Origin: JAYWIG01 sp043789035
GTDB taxonomy: Bacteria; Pseudomonadota; Gammaproteobacteria; Burkholderiales; Burkholderiaceae_E
Assembly: GCA_043789035.1 (NCBI GenBank)
Contig: JAYWIG010000361.1
Location: 13,621-77,620 of the forward strand
Direction of reading: 5' to 3'
DNA length: 64,000 nucleotides
A program made the translations under genes and the position numbers. The notes beneath the pieces are model-generated. The model was not told the DNA's origin, did no database searches, and saw only the letters and a program-made list of their open reading frames with translations. The number at the start of each line of letters is the position of its first letter. The first letter of the stretch is position 1. Below, one piece after another: positions 34,904-45,687 of this stretch.

Positions 34904-37558
34904 ATGCACGCAAAACACCCACAAAAATACACGCCTTCCTCCATAGAAGCCACAGTTCGCGCCCAATGGGAGGCATCGAAGGCCTATCTAACTCTCGAAA
35001 ACGACCCTCGCTTTCCAAAAGGAAAGTTTTACGCCTGTTCTATGCTGCCATACCCAAGCGGCAAATTACACATGGGTCACGTACGTAATTACACGATCAA
35101 TGACGTGATGTACCGGGCCATGCGTATGCAAGGTTACAACGTGTTGATGCCCATGGGATGGGATGCCTTTGGCATGCCTGCGGAAAACGCCGCAATTGCC
35201 AATGATGTGCCGCCGGCGAAATGGACTTACGCGAACATTAAAGACATGAAGGATCAAATGCAGCCATTAGGCCTTGCATTCGATTGGACGAGAGAAGTCA
35301 CTACCTGCGATCCGAGCTATTACCGCTGGAACCAATGGATGTTTTTGAAAATGCTCGAAAAAGGTATCGCTTATCGCAAAACTCAAATGGTGAATTGGGA
35401 CCCTGTTGATCAAACCGTATTGGCCAATGAGCAGGTGATCGACGGTAAAGGCTGGCGTAGTGGCGCCATTGTTGAAAAACGCGAAATTCCTGGGTACTAC
35501 CTCGGCATTACCCAGTATGCCGCAGAACTTCACGAAACGGTTGTAAACCATCTTGACGGTTGGCCAGAGCGCGTACGTCTGATGCAGGAAAATTGGATTG
35601 GTAAGAGTGTCGGTGTTCGCTTTGCATTCCCGCACAAGATTCAAGGTACTGACGGGAGGCTCATTCAAGATGGTCGAATGTATGTATTTACGACCCGCGC
35701 AGATACGATAATGGGCGTGACATTTTGTGCCGTTGCGCCCGAGCACCCGTTAGCAGAGCATGCCGCCAAAACAAACGCTAAGCTAGCCGCCTTTATCGAT
35801 GAATGCAAAAAAGGTGGTACCACCGAAGCCGAACTTGCGCTGAAAGAAAAAGAAGGGATGAACTCTGGTCTTCAAGTTCAACACCCACTGACCGGGTCAA
35901 TGGTGGATGTGTGGGTCGGCAATTATGTATTGATCACTTACGGCGATGGCGCGGTAATGGGCGTGCCCGCCCATGATGAGCGCGATTTTGCCTTTGCCAA
36001 AAAGTACTCTTTGCCTATCAAGCAAGTAACAGCGCTAGGCACTCATACTTACGATAGCAATGCTTGGGCAGATTGGTATGGCACTAAAGACGGCCTAAGC
36101 GTCAATAGCGGCACCACCGATGGCATGACTTTCGAAAAGGCCGTAGACACTATTGCAAGTGACTTAGCAAGCAAAGGCCTAGGGGAAAAGAAAACTACTT
36201 GGCGTCTTCGCGATTGGGGTGTTAGCCGCCAGCGTTATTGGGGCACGCCCATACCGATTATTCACTGCGACGAACACGGCGCCGTGCCAGTACCTGAAAA
36301 AGACTTACCGGTGATATTGCCTGAAGATTGCATTCCGGATGGCACTGGCAACCCGCTAAATAAACATGAAGGTTTTCACGCCGGTGTCGTGTGCCCAATT
36401 TGCAGCAAAAAGGCACGACGCGAAACCGACACCATGGATACCTTCGTCGATTCGGCTTGGTACTACATGCGATACGCCTGTCCTGATGCGGCATTTGGTA
36501 TGGTTGATGCGCGCAACGATTATTGGATGCCGATGGACCAGTACATCGGCGGTATTGAGCATGCTGTATTGCACTTGCTGTATGCGAGGTTCTGGACCAA
36601 GGTGATGCGTGATTTAGGGCTTGTGAAGTTCGACGAACCTTTTACAAACCTGTTCACGCAAGGCATGCTAAGCAACGAGAGCTTCTTTCGTGAAGAGGCC
36701 GACGGTAAGAAGCGCTGGTTCTATCCGTCCGAAGTCAGTCTCACTCATGACGATAAGGGCAAGCCTATCGGTGCGACCTCAAAAGAAGATGGCAAACCAG
36801 TACAACTAGGTGGCATTGAAAAAATGTCAAAGAGTAAAAACAATGTTGTCGAGCCAAAAGAAATTATTGCGCAGTTCGGCGCTGATACGGCTCGCTTATT
36901 CGTCATGTTTGCGGGGCCGCCGGATCAAAGCGCGGCTTGGAGCGATTCCGGAGTTCAGGGCGCTTATCGCTTCCTAAACCGCTTATGGAATTTTGGACAA
37001 AGCAATTTAGCACTAGGAGATTTAGCGCCAAATGTAAGCACTACTTCGCTCAACGACGATGAAAAGAAATTGCGCCGAGAAATTCACTTAGTGCTAAAGC
37101 AAGCCCATTACGACTATGAACGTTTGCAATATAACACGGTCGTATCAGCATGTATGAAGCAGTTGAATGCCCTTGAGCTCCACGGCTCTGAGGCAGGGAA
37201 AGTTCAATCCGCAGTAATGGCCGAAGGTGTCAGCATCTTACTCAGAGTGCTCTATCCGATTGTGCCGCACATCACAACCGCACTTTGGGACGATATGGGC
37301 TTTGCTGCCAAAACAACTTTACTTGACGCACCATGGCCAGAAGTTGATGAAGCGGCATTGGTGCAAGACGAAATCGAGTTGATGTTGCAGGTAAACGGCA
37401 AACTTCGTGGCAGTCTTTTAGTTTCGGCCAATGCAGATAAAGCAACGATTGAAGCAGCCGCACTAGCCAGCGAAGGGTTCGCAAAATATAGCGAGGGTAA
37501 GGCACCGAAGAAAATTGTAGTCGTACCCGGTCGGCTTGTGAACGTGGTGGTCGGCTGA
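34904..37558 (+). CDS. leuS: Leucyl-tRNA synthetase
   Basis: An 884-residue class Ia synthetase that charges tRNA-Leu. The HIGH signature is HMGH at 56-59 ([16 protein letters not shown]), KMSKS is exact at 640-644, and the large CP1 editing domain lies between with the TTRADTIMG and DERDF motifs. Length fits the bacterial enzyme. It begins the leuS-lptE-holA-proA-hemJ run and its stop overlaps the lptE start by 1 bp. Confidence 0.97.
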   Translation: MHAKHPQKYTPSSIEATVRAQWEASKAYLTLENDPRFPKGKFYACSMLPYPSGKLHMGHVRNYTINDVMYRAMRMQGYNVLMPMGWDAFGMPAENAAIANDVPPAKWTYANIKDMKDQMQPLGLAFDWTREVTTCDPSYYRWNQWMFLKMLEKGIAYRKTQMVNWDPVDQTVLANEQVIDGKGWRSGAIVEKREIPGYYLGITQYAAELHETVVNHLDGWPERVRLMQENWIGKSVGVRFAFPHKIQGTDGRLIQDGRMYVFTTRADTIMGVTFCAVAPEHPLAEHAAKTNAKLAAFIDECKKGGTTEAELALKEKEGMNSGLQVQHPLTGSMVDVWVGNYVLITYGDGAVMGVPAHDERDFAFAKKYSLPIKQVTALGTHTYDSNAWADWYGTKDGLSVNSGTTDGMTFEKAVDTIASDLASKGLGEKKTTWRLRDWGVSRQRYWGTPIPIIHCDEHGAVPVPEKDLPVILPEDCIPDGTGNPLNKHEGFHAGVVCPICSKKARRETDTMDTFVDSAWYYMRYACPDAAFGMVDARNDYWMPMDQYIGGIEHAVLHLLYARFWTKVMRDLGLVKFDEPFTNLFTQGMLSNESFFREEADGKKRWFYPSEVSLTHDDKGKPIGATSKEDGKPVQLGGIEKMSKSKNNVVEPKEIIAQFGADTARLFVMFAGPPDQSAAWSDSGVQGAYRFLNRLWNFGQSNLALGDLAPNVSTTSLNDDEKKLRREIHLVLKQAHYDYERLQYNTVVSACMKQLNALELHGSEAGKVQSAVMAEGVSILLRVLYPIVPHITTALWDDMGFAAKTTLLDAPWPEVDEAALVQDEIELMLQVNGKLRGSLLVSANADKATIEAAALASEGFAKYSEGKAPKKIVVVPGRLVNVVVG

Positions 37559-38082
37559 TGAAATACCAGTGGACCAAGCTTTTGATAGGTGCGCTCGTCA
37601 TCACAGCGGTGGCCGGGTGCGGCTTTAAACTCAGAGGTCCAACTCAGTTTCCGTTCAAGAAACTATACACAAGCTTTGCTGATAGCTCCCCCGTTGGGGC
37701 TGATTTTAAACGCTTGATGCGGGCGCAGGATTCGGTCGAATTTGTTGCAAAACCAGAAGAAGGCGAAGTGCGTTTGATGGTTCTGCAAGACCTCAGAGAG
37801 CGCGAAATTGTCGGCTATTCGGCAACCGGTCGGCCACGTGAATATCAGCTTCGACAAAAACTGCGTTATCAGATACTTGACAGTAAGGCGGATCCAATTG
37901 GTAGCTCTGCAGAAATTGTTATACGACGGGATATTTCTACTAGTGACGCGCTTATCAACGCGAAGCAGCAAGAAGAAGAATTACTCTATCGCGAGATGCA
38001 AGATGATTTGGTACAACAGCTGCTTCGTCGCTTAAGTGTGGTGAACCCAAAGCAAGGTTCCGATGCAAACTCGCGCCGATGA
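37558..38082 (+). CDS. lptE: LPS-assembly lipoprotein LptE
   Basis: A 174-residue lipoprotein with lipobox VAGC (Cys20), followed by GFKLRG, the characteristic start of mature LptE. It plugs and helps fold the LptD barrel that inserts LPS in the outer leaflet. Placement between leuS and holA is the standard proteobacterial arrangement. It overlaps leuS by 1 bp and holA by 20 bp. Confidence 0.92.
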   Translation: MKYQWTKLLIGALVITAVAGCGFKLRGPTQFPFKKLYTSFADSSPVGADFKRLMRAQDSVEFVAKPEEGEVRLMVLQDLREREIVGYSATGRPREYQLRQKLRYQILDSKADPIGSSAEIVIRRDISTSDALINAKQQEEELLYREMQDDLVQQLLRRLSVVNPKQGSDANSRR

Positions 38083-39136
38083 GTTTTCTGGCTTACTGAA
38101 ACGTAGAGCCAAGTCGCTGCCGCTTGCTGTTTGGATACATGGAGACGAGCCATTGCTCTCAATAGAAGCGTCAGACGAATATCGCCAAGCCTGTAAATTG
38201 CAAGGCTTTACCGAACGCATTGTCATTCCAATTGAGCGCACTGTAAAACCCGATGCTCTATTGGCTCATACCCAAGCCCTTTCACTATTCGCGACGCGCA
38301 AGCTAATTGAAGTTCGATTTACAGGCAAACCGGTAAAAGACTGGGGCGCGGCACTGGGTGCGGCGGCCGAACAATTGGCCAACGACACGGAAACCGCTCT
38401 ACTGGTAACTAGCCCGCGTTTAGACAAAAGCTCAACCAGTACATCTTGGTTTGGGCAGTTCGAGGGCGCTGGCTTAATTATTCCGGTTTACCCAGTCGAT
38501 AGAGCATTACTTCCGAAGTGGATTGAGCAGCGCTTACTCCGGCATGGCTTGAAAGCGAATCCGGCCACAATTGAACTTATTGCGGCACGTGTTGAGGGCA
38601 ACTTACTTGCGGCCGACCAAGAGGTAAAAAAACTGGCGTTATTGTTTGGTCCAGGGGCATTAGATACCACTTTAAACAATGCGAACGAGGCAACACCGCT
38701 AGCCATCGTTCCTGAAGAAGAAGCCAACCAAGCGGTTCTTAATGTAGCTAGATACGACGTTTATGATGCTGTAAACGCCATGTTGGCCGGTGATTCCGCG
38801 CGCCTTTATCGAACCTTAAACGGATTACAAGCTGAAGGCGAAGCGGGGCCGCTGTTACTTTGGGCACTCACTGACGCAATTCGATCACTGATTGCATTGC
38901 GGCAAGCCCATGAACGTCGCGTGCCTCTAACGGGCATCATGCAGCGCCAACGAATTTACCCCCCCAGAGATCGACTTTTTGAGCAAGCCGTCAAACGTTG
39001 CGATATCAAGCGCTTAGAAGCATCGCTTTCGCAGGCCGCACTCGTGGACCGTATTATTAAAGGGGCCGCGACAGGCTATACTCACACCGGAACTTGGGCC
39101 GGTTTTCAAGAGCTCACGCTTCGAATAGCGCAATAA
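38063..39136 (+). CDS. holA: DNA polymerase III delta subunit
   Basis: A 357-residue clamp-loader subunit that opens the beta clamp. [19 protein letters not shown] near the N-terminus and [38 protein letters not shown] in the middle are typical of HolA. Translation probably couples to lptE through the 20-bp overlap. Confidence 0.92.
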   Translation: MQTRADEFSGLLKRRAKSLPLAVWIHGDEPLLSIEASDEYRQACKLQGFTERIVIPIERTVKPDALLAHTQALSLFATRKLIEVRFTGKPVKDWGAALGAAAEQLANDTETALLVTSPRLDKSSTSTSWFGQFEGAGLIIPVYPVDRALLPKWIEQRLLRHGLKANPATIELIAARVEGNLLAADQEVKKLALLFGPGALDTTLNNANEATPLAIVPEEEANQAVLNVARYDVYDAVNAMLAGDSARLYRTLNGLQAEGEAGPLLLWALTDAIRSLIALRQAHERRVPLTGIMQRQRIYPPRDRLFEQAVKRCDIKRLEASLSQAALVDRIIKGAATGYTHTGTWAGFQELTLRIAQ

Positions 39137-39141
39137 ACATC

Positions 39142-40425
39142 ATGCAACTCACTAAAATCGACATCCCTGCTTACATAAAAGACCTTGGCACCCGAGCAAG
39201 GGCTGCGTCGCGTTTGATGAGCAAAGCCTCCACAACAGCGAAGAATACTGCTTTGATAGCGACTGCAATAGCGATTCGAGCCAATGCCTTAGCGATTAAA
39301 GCAGCCAACGCGAAAGATGTAGCCCATGCGAAATTAAACAACCTCGATGCAGCATTTATTGACCGATTAATTGTTTCTGACAAAACCATTGCGACGATGG
39401 CCGAAGGCCTAGAGCAAATCGCCACCCTAGCGGACCCTATCGGTGAAATTTCTGGCATGAGGTTTATGCCCAGTGGAATCCAAGTTGGGAAGATGCGCGT
39501 ACCGCTTGGAGTAATCGGCATCATTTATGAATCTCGCCCGAATGTTACGATCGATGCTGCTGGCCTTTGCATTAAATCGGGTAACGCCACAATTCTGCGC
39601 GGTGGTTCCGAATCGATTCATAGCAACCAAGCACTTGCCGCCTGTATTCGAGAGGGCTTAAACGCCGCGGATTTGCCCGGCGCAGCGGTACAAGTGATTG
39701 AAACAACAGATAGAGCAGCGGTGGGGGAACTCATTCGGTCGCCTCAGTTCGTCGACGTAATCGTGCCTCGCGGTGGCAAATCACTCATCGCCCGTATTAG
39801 CGAAGAATCAAAAGTTCCCGTCATAAAGCATTTAGACGGTATTTGCCATGTGTATGTCGATGCGTCTGCAGACGTCCTAATGGCGATCAAAATTGCTGAC
39901 AATGCGAAAACTCAGCGCTACTCGCCCTGCAACACAATGGAAACGTTGTTGGTTCATCATGAGATAGCAGCAGAAGTATTGCCAGCACTTTGCAAAATTT
40001 ATCGAGATAAACAAGTTGAGCTACGCGGCGATGCGGCAACTCGCCTGCTGCTGGCCAAACATGAGATTGAATGTCATGTGGCCACGGAGGAAGATTGGCG
40101 GACAGAATATCTCGCCCCTATCCTGTCCATTGCCATTGTCGAAAATATCGATGGTGCCATAAACCATATCAATACCTACGGCTCTCAACATACTGATTCG
40201 ATCATTACTCAAGACCATCCCAATGCAATGCGCTTTCTAAGGGAGGTCGATTCCGCATCCGTCATGATTAATACATCTACTCGTTTTGCTGACGGCTTTG
40301 AGTTCGGTTTAGGTGCCGAGATTGGAATTTCCACCGACAAACTCCATGCTCGTGGCCCTGTCGGTTTAGAAGGCCTTACTTCTCTTAAATATGTCGTTTT
40401 TGGGCACGGCGAAATTCGTATTTGA
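39142..40425 (+). CDS. proA: Gamma-glutamyl phosphate reductase
   Basis: A 427-residue NADPH-dependent enzyme that makes glutamate 5-semialdehyde for proline synthesis. The catalytic Cys lies in [38 protein letters not shown] and [14 protein letters not shown] are signature segments. The ATG at 39142 ([11 protein letters not shown]) begins 5 bp after holA; an earlier in-frame start would overlap holA by 43 bp and is not expected. proC lies 8 kb further on. Confidence 0.95.
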   Translation: MQLTKIDIPAYIKDLGTRARAASRLMSKASTTAKNTALIATAIAIRANALAIKAANAKDVAHAKLNNLDAAFIDRLIVSDKTIATMAEGLEQIATLADPIGEISGMRFMPSGIQVGKMRVPLGVIGIIYESRPNVTIDAAGLCIKSGNATILRGGSESIHSNQALAACIREGLNAADLPGAAVQVIETTDRAAVGELIRSPQFVDVIVPRGGKSLIARISEESKVPVIKHLDGICHVYVDASADVLMAIKIADNAKTQRYSPCNTMETLLVHHEIAAEVLPALCKIYRDKQVELRGDAATRLLLAKHEIECHVATEEDWRTEYLAPILSIAIVENIDGAINHINTYGSQHTDSIITQDHPNAMRFLREVDSASVMINTSTRFADGFEFGLGAEIGISTDKLHARGPVGLEGLTSLKYVVFGHGEIRI

Positions 40426-40449
40426 CCCCTCACCCCTCAAGGAAAAGAG

Positions 40450-40893
40450 ATGGATACCGGTTACCTCTGGATTAAAGCGTTCCATATTATTTTTATTACC
40501 TCATGGTTCGCGGCATTGTTTTACCTGCCACGTATCTATGTCAACCTCGCGATGATTGACGGCCATCATCCAAGTGCGGAACGTACACGCCTTCTCGGTA
40601 TGGCAAGAAGGCTGTATCGATTTAGTCATCCGTTGATGGGCCTTGCGCTTCTTTTAGGTGTCTGGATGTGGTTAGGCTATGGCGTCGGTTTAAGCACAAG
40701 TAGTGGCTGGATGCATGCGAAACTATTCTTAGTGCTTCTCATCATTGGCTTTCAAGTCATGAATGGTCGGTTACTTAAGCGCTTGGAAAATGGCCGCAAC
40801 ATTCACTCCCACACTTGGTATCGCGTATACAACGAAGCGCCTGTATTGCTACTAGTAATCATTGTTATTCTCGTTGTTGTTAAACCTTTCTGA
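40450..40893 (+). CDS. hemJ: HemJ/CopD-type membrane protein (protoporphyrinogen IX oxidase)
   Basis: A 147-residue protein with four membrane segments, beginning WIKAFHIIFITSWFAALFYLPRI with the conserved His of the HemJ family, and a later WMHAKLFLVL. HemJ oxidises protoporphyrinogen IX in many Gram-negatives that lack HemG/HemY. In Burkholderiales this gene, often labelled CopD family, commonly follows proA. It starts 24 bp after proA. Confidence 0.82.
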   Translation: MDTGYLWIKAFHIIFITSWFAALFYLPRIYVNLAMIDGHHPSAERTRLLGMARRLYRFSHPLMGLALLLGVWMWLGYGVGLSTSSGWMHAKLFLVLLIIGFQVMNGRLLKRLENGRNIHSHTWYRVYNEAPVLLLVIIVILVVVKPF

Positions 40894-40907
40894 TTCATTT
40901 CCAAACT

Positions 40908-41504
40908 ATGCAAACCATCGAATACTTCATCGCCCCACAATCACCCTATTGTTACTTTGGTCATGCCCGTCTCATCGAAATTGCAAAACGTCAGGGCGCA
41001 AAAATTAAGATGAAGCCTATAGATTTGGGCGGTAAAGTTTTTCCGGTTTCAGGTGGCTTACCGGTAGCACAAAGGCCGGCGCAACGACTTGCTTATCGTT
41101 CGGTGGAGTTAAAGCGATGGGCCGACTATTTAAAAGTACCCTTTAACATTGCTCCGAAGTACTTTCCTGTGAGCGGGGATTTAGCCGCGAAGATGACAAT
41201 CGCAGCACCCACTGAAGAAGGTTCATGCAATTTTGCAGGAGCAGTTCTTAAAGCGGTATGGGCAGATGAACTCAATATTGCTGACGAAGCTGTATTAGTT
41301 TCTTTGGCAAACCAATGCGGATTAGACGGAGTGGCGATGTTGGCACAAGCGCCAAATTGTCAGGCGCAATACGATGCTTACTCCCAAGAGGCGATCGATG
41401 CCAAAGTGTTTGGCGCACCATGGTTTGTACTCAATGGCGAACCATTCTGGGGGCAAGACCGGTTAGATTTTCTTGATCGTGCTTTGGCTGGGCAGAAAGC
41501 TTAA
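40908..41504 (+). CDS. 2-Hydroxychromene-2-carboxylate isomerase/DsbA-family thioredoxin-fold protein
   Basis: A 198-residue kappa-GST/DsbA-like protein beginning YFIAPQSPYCYFGHARL, where Ser replaces the first Cys of the thiol motif as in the isomerase family. C-terminal AKVFGAPWFVLNGEPFWGQDRLDFLDRAL binds glutathione in relatives. It sits alone between housekeeping genes, so its natural substrate is unclear. Confidence 0.85.
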   Translation: MQTIEYFIAPQSPYCYFGHARLIEIAKRQGAKIKMKPIDLGGKVFPVSGGLPVAQRPAQRLAYRSVELKRWADYLKVPFNIAPKYFPVSGDLAAKMTIAAPTEEGSCNFAGAVLKAVWADELNIADEAVLVSLANQCGLDGVAMLAQAPNCQAQYDAYSQEAIDAKVFGAPWFVLNGEPFWGQDRLDFLDRALAGQKA

Positions 41505-41506
41505 AA

Positions 41507-42667
41507 ATGGATTTTTTCGCACCCTGCCCACGCGGCTTAGAAGCCGCAACCAAAGACGAATTAGTCGCGGTAGGAGCGCACATTATTAGTACGCCACCAG
41601 GAGGTGTGAATTTTGAAGGTGACGATTCTCTCGTTTACAAAGCAAATTTATGGAGTAGGCTGGCCAGTCGAATTTTGATTCGTGTCATTGAGGGCAACTA
41701 TGCCAACGAAGACGAGCTTTACCAACTAGCTTTGAATTTCAATTGGGAAGAATGGTTTGGTTCGCATAAAACGCTTCGTATCGACACAAACGCCATTCGC
41801 TCACCACTGAAAAGCTTGCAGTTCGCAACCTTGCGGGTTAAGGACGGTATTGTCGACCACTTTCGCCATGTAGGCGGAGATCGCCCCTCTATCGACACCC
41901 ATAACCCAGATGTACGCATCGTTGTCTTCTTAAACGATACCCAGGCAACCATCTATATCGATACCTCTGGCGAGCCTTTGTTTAAGCGTGGTTGGCGAGC
42001 GGGCAAAGAGGACAAGGGCGCAGCCCCACTGAAGGAGAATTTAGCCGCTGGTGTACTTGCACTTAGTGGCTGGAACCCTGCTAGCAATATACCTTTGTAC
42101 GACCCATTTTGCGGTTCTGGAACCATTGTGATTGAGGCTGCCCAACGTGCACTTGACATGGCACCTGGCCTTTCGCGGCGCTTCGGCTTTGAGCAACTAA
42201 AGGGCTATGACCCAGAAATGTGGAAAGCAGTAAAAAGTGATGCGTTAAAGCGTTTTCAAGATGCCAGAGCCGCTCGACCCAAGCTCAACATTGCGGGTAG
42301 CGATTTAGATCCTGAATCAATTGACCAATGCCACATCAATTTAGAGCGAGCTGGCTTAACCCGTGACTCAGTGCAGTTTAGCTTGGGCAATATAGTCAAT
42401 CTTGCTGCACCTTTCGAACAAGCTGGCGTGATGGTGGCTAACCCGCCGTATGGCGAACGCATCGAATTACTCGATGGTACGTTCTTGGAGCTTGGCGCAA
42501 ATCTGAGGCAAAACTTTGGTGGCTGGCAGGTGCATTTTTTAACCAGTGATCTTAAATTCGCCGGCACACTCGGCATGCGAGAAAGAAGAAAAACCCCACT
42601 CTTTAACGGTGCCTTAGAGTGCCGTTTGTGGGGTTTTGAGATCTTCGCAAGACGACCTAAGGTTTAA
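41507..42667 (+). CDS. rlmL: THUMP-domain 23S rRNA guanine-N2-methyltransferase (RlmL N-terminal-type)
   Basis: A 386-residue RNA methyltransferase: N-terminal ferredoxin-like plus THUMP part (1-155), then a Rossmann domain with DPFCGSGTIVIEAA, AGSDLDPESI and catalytic NPPYGER. It corresponds to the N-terminal (RlmL) half of E. coli RlmKL; the RlmK half is absent, as usual in betaproteobacteria. It starts 2 bp after the isomerase stop and overlaps pilU by 4 bp at the 3' ends. Confidence 0.85.
   Translation: MDFFAPCPRGLEAATKDELVAVGAHIISTPPGGVNFEGDDSLVYKANLWSRLASRILIRVIEGNYANEDELYQLALNFNWEEWFGSHKTLRIDTNAIRSPLKSLQFATLRVKDGIVDHFRHVGGDRPSIDTHNPDVRIVVFLNDTQATIYIDTSGEPLFKRGWRAGKEDKGAAPLKENLAAGVLALSGWNPASNIPLYDPFCGSGTIVIEAAQRALDMAPGLSRRFGFEQLKGYDPEMWKAVKSDALKRFQDARAARPKLNIAGSDLDPESIDQCHINLERAGLTRDSVQFSLGNIVNLAAPFEQAGVMVANPPYGERIELLDGTFLELGANLRQNFGGWQVHFLTSDLKFAGTLGMRERRKTPLFNGALECRLWGFEIFARRPKV
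42590..42637 (-). terminator. Terminator-like hairpin for pilTU inside the rlmL 3' end
   Basis: A 10-bp perfect inverted repeat (AAAACCCCAC at 42590-42599, GTGGGGTTTT at 42628-42637) encloses a smaller AACGG/CCGTT stem. Read on the minus strand it lies 27 bp after the pilU stop and is followed by a T-rich run, as in an intrinsic terminator; it also has TTTT on the plus side. It is encoded within the last codons of rlmL. Confidence 0.6.
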
Positions 42668-43797
42668 ACAATACCGAGATGCTCAATTCCGGAATTGATA
42701 TCTCTGCCACCAATCTTGCTATTTAGCTTAATGTTCAAACGCAAATCGTTGACTGAGTCCGCATTACGTAACGCATCTTCATAGCTAATTTTTCGAGCTT
42801 CATACAAGTCGAATAACGCTTGATCAAAAGTTTGCATACCAAGCTCCCGGCTCTTTTTCATGATGTCTTTAATCATGCCAACTTCACCCTTAAAGATAAG
42901 GTCAGAAATTAGCGGTGAATTTAGCAAAATTTCGACCGCAGGCACGCGACCTTTTGCATTCAAAGTTGGAATTAAGCGCTGCGAAATAATACTCTTTAGG
43001 TTCAGTGACAAATCCATCAATAATTGATGCCTACGCTCTTCCGGGAAGAAGTTAATAATTCGATCAAGTGCTTGGTTAGCACTGTTGGAGTGCAATGTAG
43101 CCAAACAAAGATGACCAGTTTCAGCAAAAGTTACCGCATGCTCCATGGTTTCTCTATCGCGAATCTCGCCGATCATGATCACATCCGGCGCTTGGCGCAG
43201 CGTGTTCTTTAGTGCTGCATGCCAGCTCTCCGTATCAACGCCAACCTCCCGATGGGTAACGATACAGTTCCTGTGCGGGTGAACAAATTCAACCGGATCT
43301 TCAATCGTAATGATGTGACCGTGGGTTGCTTCGTTACGATGACCAACCATAGCAGCCAGCGTATTCGACTTACCAGAGCCTGTGGCACCAACCACAATCA
43401 CCAAGCCACGCTTTGTTAACACCACTTCTTTAAGAACATCGGGAATACCGAGTGACTCAAAACTTGGAATTTCCATTTTAATCGTACGACAAACAATACC
43501 GGCACGGCCTTGCTGCATAAATGCGTTGACACGAAAACGGCCAATGCCCGAAGGGCTGATCGCAAAGTTGCACTCAAGCTTTTCTTCAAACTCGGCTGCT
43601 TGCCTATCATTCATTAGAGCACGGGCCAGTTCCAAAGTATGTTGCCCGGTTAACGGCACGTTAGACACAGGCACCATGCGGCCATCGACTTTAAACGCCG
43701 GTGGAAACTCGGCAGTTAAAAATAGATCGGAGCCATTTTTGCTGAGCATTAAGCGCAGCAAATCGTGTAAGAATTTTGAAGCTTGTTCGCGTTCCAT
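42664..43797 (-). CDS. pilU: Type IV pilus retraction ATPase PilU
   Basis: A 377-residue secretion-type ATPase that assists PilT in pilus retraction. Walker A is VGATGSGKSN (about 135-144), the Asp box is VITIEDPVEFVHPHRN, Walker B VIMIGEIRDRETM and the His box HLCLATLHSNSA. The extended C-terminus after the ATPase core separates PilU from PilT. It follows pilT by 3 bp. Confidence 0.93.
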   Translation of the reverse strand: MEREQASKFLHDLLRLMLSKNGSDLFLTAEFPPAFKVDGRMVPVSNVPLTGQHTLELARALMNDRQAAEFEEKLECNFAISPSGIGRFRVNAFMQQGRAGIVCRTIKMEIPSFESLGIPDVLKEVVLTKRGLVIVVGATGSGKSNTLAAMVGHRNEATHGHIITIEDPVEFVHPHRNCIVTHREVGVDTESWHAALKNTLRQAPDVIMIGEIRDRETMEHAVTFAETGHLCLATLHSNSANQALDRIINFFPEERRHQLLMDLSLNLKSIISQRLIPTLNAKGRVPAVEILLNSPLISDLIFKGEVGMIKDIMKKSRELGMQTFDQALFDLYEARKISYEDALRNADSVNDLRLNIKLNSKIGGRDINSGIEHLGIV

Positions 43798-43800
43798 TAT

Positions 43801-44844
43801 TTATCCTGGAAAGTTGTCTTTAATAAGGGCCGCGCTACGGGCTTCAGCCATCGAAATCAGGTTTTTTCGAACTAAATCGGTTAGGCATTGGTCAAGGGTT
43901 TGCATACCTAGCGCTGCACCAGTTTGGATGGCCGCGTTCATTTGCGAAATTTTTGCTTCACGAATCAAATTTCGGATCGCAGGAGTGCCCACCATAATTT
44001 CGTGAGCTGCAACTCGGCCATTACCATCTTTAGTTTTGAGTAATGTCTGCGAAATAACAGCTTTTAGCGATTCAGAAAGCATCGCGCGAATCATTTCTTT
44101 TTCTGCTGCAGGGAAGACGTCGATGATACGGTCAACAGTTTTGGCAGCCGATGAGGTGTGTAGCGTGCCAAATACTAAATGCCCAGTTTCAGCAGCCGTC
44201 ATCGCTAAGCGAATAGTTTCTAAGTCACGCAACTCACCAACCAGAATAATGTCGGGGTCCTCACGTAACGCCGATTTCAACGCATTCGTAAAAGACAGTG
44301 TTTGTGGGCCAACCTCGCGCTGATTGATCAAGCAGCGTTTAGACTCATGAACAAATTCAATGGGGTCTTCCACCGTCAAAATATGTCCGTACATGCTTTC
44401 GTTAATATGGTTCACCATCGCAGCCAGAGTGGTTGATTTGCCCGAACCGGTTGGGCCAGTCACCAAGATCAAACCGCGTGGTTGCATTGACAACTCACCG
44501 AAAGCCTTAGGCGCATTAAGCTCTTCAAGCGATAGAATTTTCGATGGAATGGTTCGCATTACTGCTCCGGCACCACGCTGCTGCATAAACGCGTTCACAC
44601 GGAAGCGAGCTAGGCCAGGTATAGCAAAGGAAAAGTCCACCTCTAAGTTTTCTTCGTACTCTTTACGCTGAGAGTCGTTCATAATGTCGTACACCATGCC
44701 GTGTACGTCTTTATGCTCCATCGCTGGCAAGTTAATGCGTCGAACGTCACCGTGCACACGAATCATGGGGGGAAGCCCCGCTGACAGATGTAGATCAGAG
44801 GCTTTGTTTTTAACGGCAAACGCGAGTAATTCGGCAATATCCAT
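43801..44844 (-). CDS. pilT: Type IV pilus retraction ATPase PilT
   Basis: A 347-residue hexameric ATPase that depolymerises the pilus for twitching and DNA uptake. Walker A GPTGSGKSTT (about 130-139), LTVEDPIEFVHE, Walker B IILVGELRDLETI, HLVFGTLHTSSA; the conserved AIRNLIRE motif near residue 290 is present. An AAAGGAAA stands in front of the ATG. It is divergent from the YggS gene (138-bp gap). Confidence 0.95.
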   Translation of the reverse strand: MDIAELLAFAVKNKASDLHLSAGLPPMIRVHGDVRRINLPAMEHKDVHGMVYDIMNDSQRKEYEENLEVDFSFAIPGLARFRVNAFMQQRGAGAVMRTIPSKILSLEELNAPKAFGELSMQPRGLILVTGPTGSGKSTTLAAMVNHINESMYGHILTVEDPIEFVHESKRCLINQREVGPQTLSFTNALKSALREDPDIILVGELRDLETIRLAMTAAETGHLVFGTLHTSSAAKTVDRIIDVFPAAEKEMIRAMLSESLKAVISQTLLKTKDGNGRVAAHEIMVGTPAIRNLIREAKISQMNAAIQTGAALGMQTLDQCLTDLVRKNLISMAEARSAALIKDNFPG

Positions 44845-44982
44845 GCTTTATTTCCTTTGGCTTTTGAGCCAGCTTATCTTGAGCCATCTGAGAGACTTTG
44901 ACATCTCAAACACTTACTTCTCCATGGTGCGCTCGGTAAATATAGCCACACATCAGAGCCCGCTCTTGGGCGCACCATCGCG

Positions 44983-45687
44983 ATGAGCGGTCAAACTATG
45001 TTGCACAGTCGCCACGCAAGCCTCATTTCCAAAATTCACGAAGCAACCCTAGCCTGCAAGCGCCCTCTTGGTTCGGTGCAGCTACTCGCAGTCAGTAAAA
45101 CATTTCCGGCGGAAGCCGTTTTATCGGTTGCCGAATGTGGCCAGATTGCCTTCGGCGAAAACTATGTGCAAGAAGCCGTCGAGAAAATTGCTGTGTGTTC
45201 CGCTAGACGGCCAGATTTATCTCTTGAATGGCATTTCATTGGGCCTATTCAAAGTAATAAAACGAAATCAATAGCCGAGAATTTCGCATGGGTTCATTCC
45301 ATCGAACGCGAAAAAATTGCCATTCGACTCAATGAACAGCGCCCAGCCCACCTTCACTTGTTGAACGTTTGTATTCAAGTCAATGTCTCAGGAGAGGCCA
45401 GCAAAAGCGGCTGTGCAATAGACGAGGTTGTAGGCATTGCTCAAACAATCACTAAGCAACCAAAACTTCGACTTCGCGGAATCATGGCAATTCCAGAGGC
45501 GACACAGAATGTAGACGAACTCACAGAGCAATTTACCAAGGCGCGAACAGCACTAACAACGCTACAAAAACTCGGTTTCGATGTCGACACACTATCGATG
45601 GGCATGTCGTCAGATTTAGCGTTGGCTATTGCGCAAGGTTCTACCATTGTCAGAATCGGAAGTGCTTTATTCGGTAGTCGAGTTTGA
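44983..45687 (+). CDS. yggS: YggS/PLPBP-family pyridoxal-phosphate homeostasis protein
   Basis: A 234-residue TIM-barrel PLP-binding protein. The PLP lysine is in LLAVSKTFP (about residue 36); GENYVQEAVEKI, WHFIGPIQSNKT, and the phosphate-binding SMGMSSDLALAIAQGSTIVRIGSALFG are signature parts. It buffers PLP and affects amino-acid balance. Often beside pilT and proC. Confidence 0.93.
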   Translation: MSGQTMLHSRHASLISKIHEATLACKRPLGSVQLLAVSKTFPAEAVLSVAECGQIAFGENYVQEAVEKIAVCSARRPDLSLEWHFIGPIQSNKTKSIAENFAWVHSIEREKIAIRLNEQRPAHLHLLNVCIQVNVSGEASKSGCAIDEVVGIAQTITKQPKLRLRGIMAIPEATQNVDELTEQFTKARTALTTLQKLGFDVDTLSMGMSSDLALAIAQGSTIVRIGSALFGSRV

